Below, piece after piece: positions 6,290-7,059 of a stretch of 7,059 nucleotides of DNA. The stretch's first letter is position 1. Each line of letters opens with the position of its first letter. Made by a program: the position numbers and the translations under genes. Source of the DNA: an uncultured Lachnospiraceae bacterium (lineage in GTDB: Bacteria; Bacillota; Clostridia; Lachnospirales; Lachnospiraceae); assembly GCA_945485625.1 (NCBI GenBank), contig CALYSH010000075.1, forward strand, positions 1 through 7,059. Direction: 5' to 3'. The notes under the pieces were generated by a model, which was given only the letters and a program-made list of their open reading frames with translations, was not told the origin of the DNA and ran no database searches.

Positions 6290-6862
6290 TTCCTCAGGAT
6301 AAATAGGATCTTCTAAATGATATTCCCGCTCCTTCTCACGAACTACCTGCTCCCGTTCCATCAGCTTCATTTCCCAGTCTGCATATTTATTCTGTAAAGC
6401 CTCCTCATAATTGAGAATATTGGGATTATTCGAATCCAGTGCAATCACAAACATTATAATCACAGCAATCACTAAAGCAATATTTGTAATAATGGATACC
6501 ACGAAGCCTCCGGAAAGCTTTTTTGTTTTCTCCCCGGATTCCTCCTTCTGCTTCTCCCTTCTGACCGGAACAGAAGCAACCCTGTCTCCTTTTCCGGAAG
6601 GGATTGGGGAAACAGACTCCGGAGCAATTTCTTCCTGTGAAAGAAGATAATCCTGAAGCCGGTTCAGATAACATAATCCCGGCATGGATTGAAACACGCC
6701 TTCCTCTATGGCCTTTTCGTAGATTTTATGAATTTGTTCCGGCTTTGAATAATCCATCCGGGTTTCCATATACTCTATCTTTTTCACTTCCAGTGCGGAG
6801 CGCTTTGCGTCCTCTTCACTGTAATAAATAAATCCATCCTGAACATAAGTTGTGTGTTCCAT
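6287..6862 (-). CDS. Single-pass membrane protein of unknown function
   Basis: 191 residues; I do not recognise a named family, though the style recalls conserved hypothetical proteins of Lachnospiraceae. Residues 1-78 are soluble and rich in Tyr, Lys and Glu (YYSEEDAKRSALEVKKIEYM at 13-32; DYSKPEQIHKIYEKAIEEGV at 37-56). Residues 80-117 are polar and probably disordered (Ser, Pro, Lys, Glu; EKTKK before the membrane). One membrane segment runs from about 119 to 142. The remainder, 143-191, is charged and helical (EEALQNKYADWEMKLMEREQ), possibly a short coiled coil. By the positive-inside rule the Lys/Arg-rich first part should be cytoplasmic. There is no signal peptide. GGAGG (6874-6878) is 11 bases from the ATG, slightly long. 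The gene follows the tmRNA terminator and lies 70 bases before the response regulator gene, with no terminator seen between, so the two may be co-transcribed. No known catalytic motif is visible. Confidence 0.85.
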   Translation of the reverse strand: MEHTTYVQDGFIYYSEEDAKRSALEVKKIEYMETRMDYSKPEQIHKIYEKAIEEGVFQSMPGLCYLNRLQDYLLSQEEIAPESVSPIPSGKGDRVASVPVRREKQKEESGEKTKKLSGGFVVSIITNIALVIAVIIMFVIALDSNNPNILNYEEALQNKYADWEMKLMEREQVVREKEREYHLEDPIYPEE

Positions 6863-6925
6863 CCGATGTAAATCCTCCAGGTTTGTTCACAAAACGCATC
6901 TATTCAAAACCTCATACGTATAACG

Positions 6926-6959
6926 AAAATCAACCGTCACACACGTGACGGTTGGTTTT
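6926..6959. terminator. Strong hairpin terminator after ssrA, possibly bidirectional
   Basis: Arms of 15 bases (6926-6940 and 6945-6959) pair with one G-T wobble around a 4-base loop; the core is AACCGTCAC/GTGACGGTT. The outer arms are A- and T-rich, so on either strand the hairpin ends in a run of T (TTTT, then TTTTT on the plus strand). Its main role is probably to end the tmRNA transcript 38 bases past its 3' end. Confidence 0.85.
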
Positions 6960-6996
6960 TATTCTGTTCCATTATAACCACATGTCCGGTGGAAAA

Positions 6997-7059
6997 TGGA
7001 GTAGACGGGAGTCGAACCCGTGTCCAAAAGCCCATTCCCTGTCCTTCTACTATCATAGT
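6997..7059 (-). ncRNA. ssrA: tmRNA 3' end, partial
   Basis: The minus strand ends with a tRNA-like 3' part: GGACACGGG, T-loop TTCGACT, CCCGT, then acceptor strand CTACTCC and discriminator A at 6997. The stretch GGACAGGGAATGGGCTTTTGG just before it lacks an anticodon arm and fits the pseudoknot-to-P2 junction of tmRNA, so a plain tRNA is unlikely. tmRNA with SmpB frees ribosomes stalled on broken mRNA and tags the peptide. CCA is not encoded (TTTT follows), so it must be added afterwards. The tag-coding part and 5' end lie beyond 7059, so the tag cannot be read. Confidence 0.9.

Noticed and set aside
6971..6976. Perfect TATAAT on the minus strand between ssrA and the hairpin at 6926-6959
   Set aside because: No -35-like hexamer at 16-18 bases upstream, and transcripts would run straight into the terminator; probably chance in an AT-rich gap.
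6997..7059. Ordinary tRNA gene at the right end
   Set aside because: The T-arm and acceptor are tRNA-like but no anticodon arm precedes them; the preceding sequence matches the tmRNA 3' region.
1..7059. CRISPR array, insertion sequence, or phage or defence system
   Set aside because: No spaced repeats, transposase, integrase or terminal inverted repeats were seen.

Overview
All recognisable genes lie on the minus strand, so transcription runs from position 7059 towards 1. Low-GC composition, Gram-positive-type ribosome sites (GGAGG), a tmRNA gene without an encoded CCA, and the protein styles (sensor kinase, lipoprotein with a Glu/Gln-rich linker, HflX variant) suggest a Firmicute of class Clostridia, probably Lachnospiraceae. 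This placement rests on recalled family resemblance; no search was run.

Layout in transcription order. (1) 7059-6997 is the 3' end of ssrA (tmRNA), cut by the window edge, followed by a strong hairpin terminator at 6926-6959. (2) 6862-6287 encodes an unrecognised single-pass membrane protein. (3) 6216-5533 encodes an OmpR-type response regulator. A putative promoter and two 11-base direct repeats lie just upstream and begin in the previous stop codon. (4) An intrinsic terminator (5484-5525) separates it from its sensor histidine kinase (5439-3973). (5) The kinase, an HflX-type GTPase (3956-2628) and a lipoprotein (2631-1870) are tightly packed and probably co-transcribed. A second terminator (1828-1858) follows. 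(6) 1776-592 encodes a CPA2/NHA-like cation:proton antiporter. (7) 591-1 is a decayed accessory stretch. It holds a fragment of an alpha/beta hydrolase spread over several frames, an unassigned open frame, an inverted repeat, and the start of an XRE-type repressor that is frameshifted and cut by the window edge.

Working together: the two-component pair senses an envelope or extracellular signal, and the lipoprotein, HflX and perhaps the antiporter could be part of the same envelope or stress physiology. HflX (splitting of stalled ribosomes) lies a few kilobases from ssrA (rescue of stalled ribosomes), a suggestive but unproven link. I see no clearly new biological system. The most unusual points are the terminator inside the regulator-kinase pair, the non-canonical motifs of HflX, the regulator-box-like repeats, and the decayed regulator and hydrolase at the left end.
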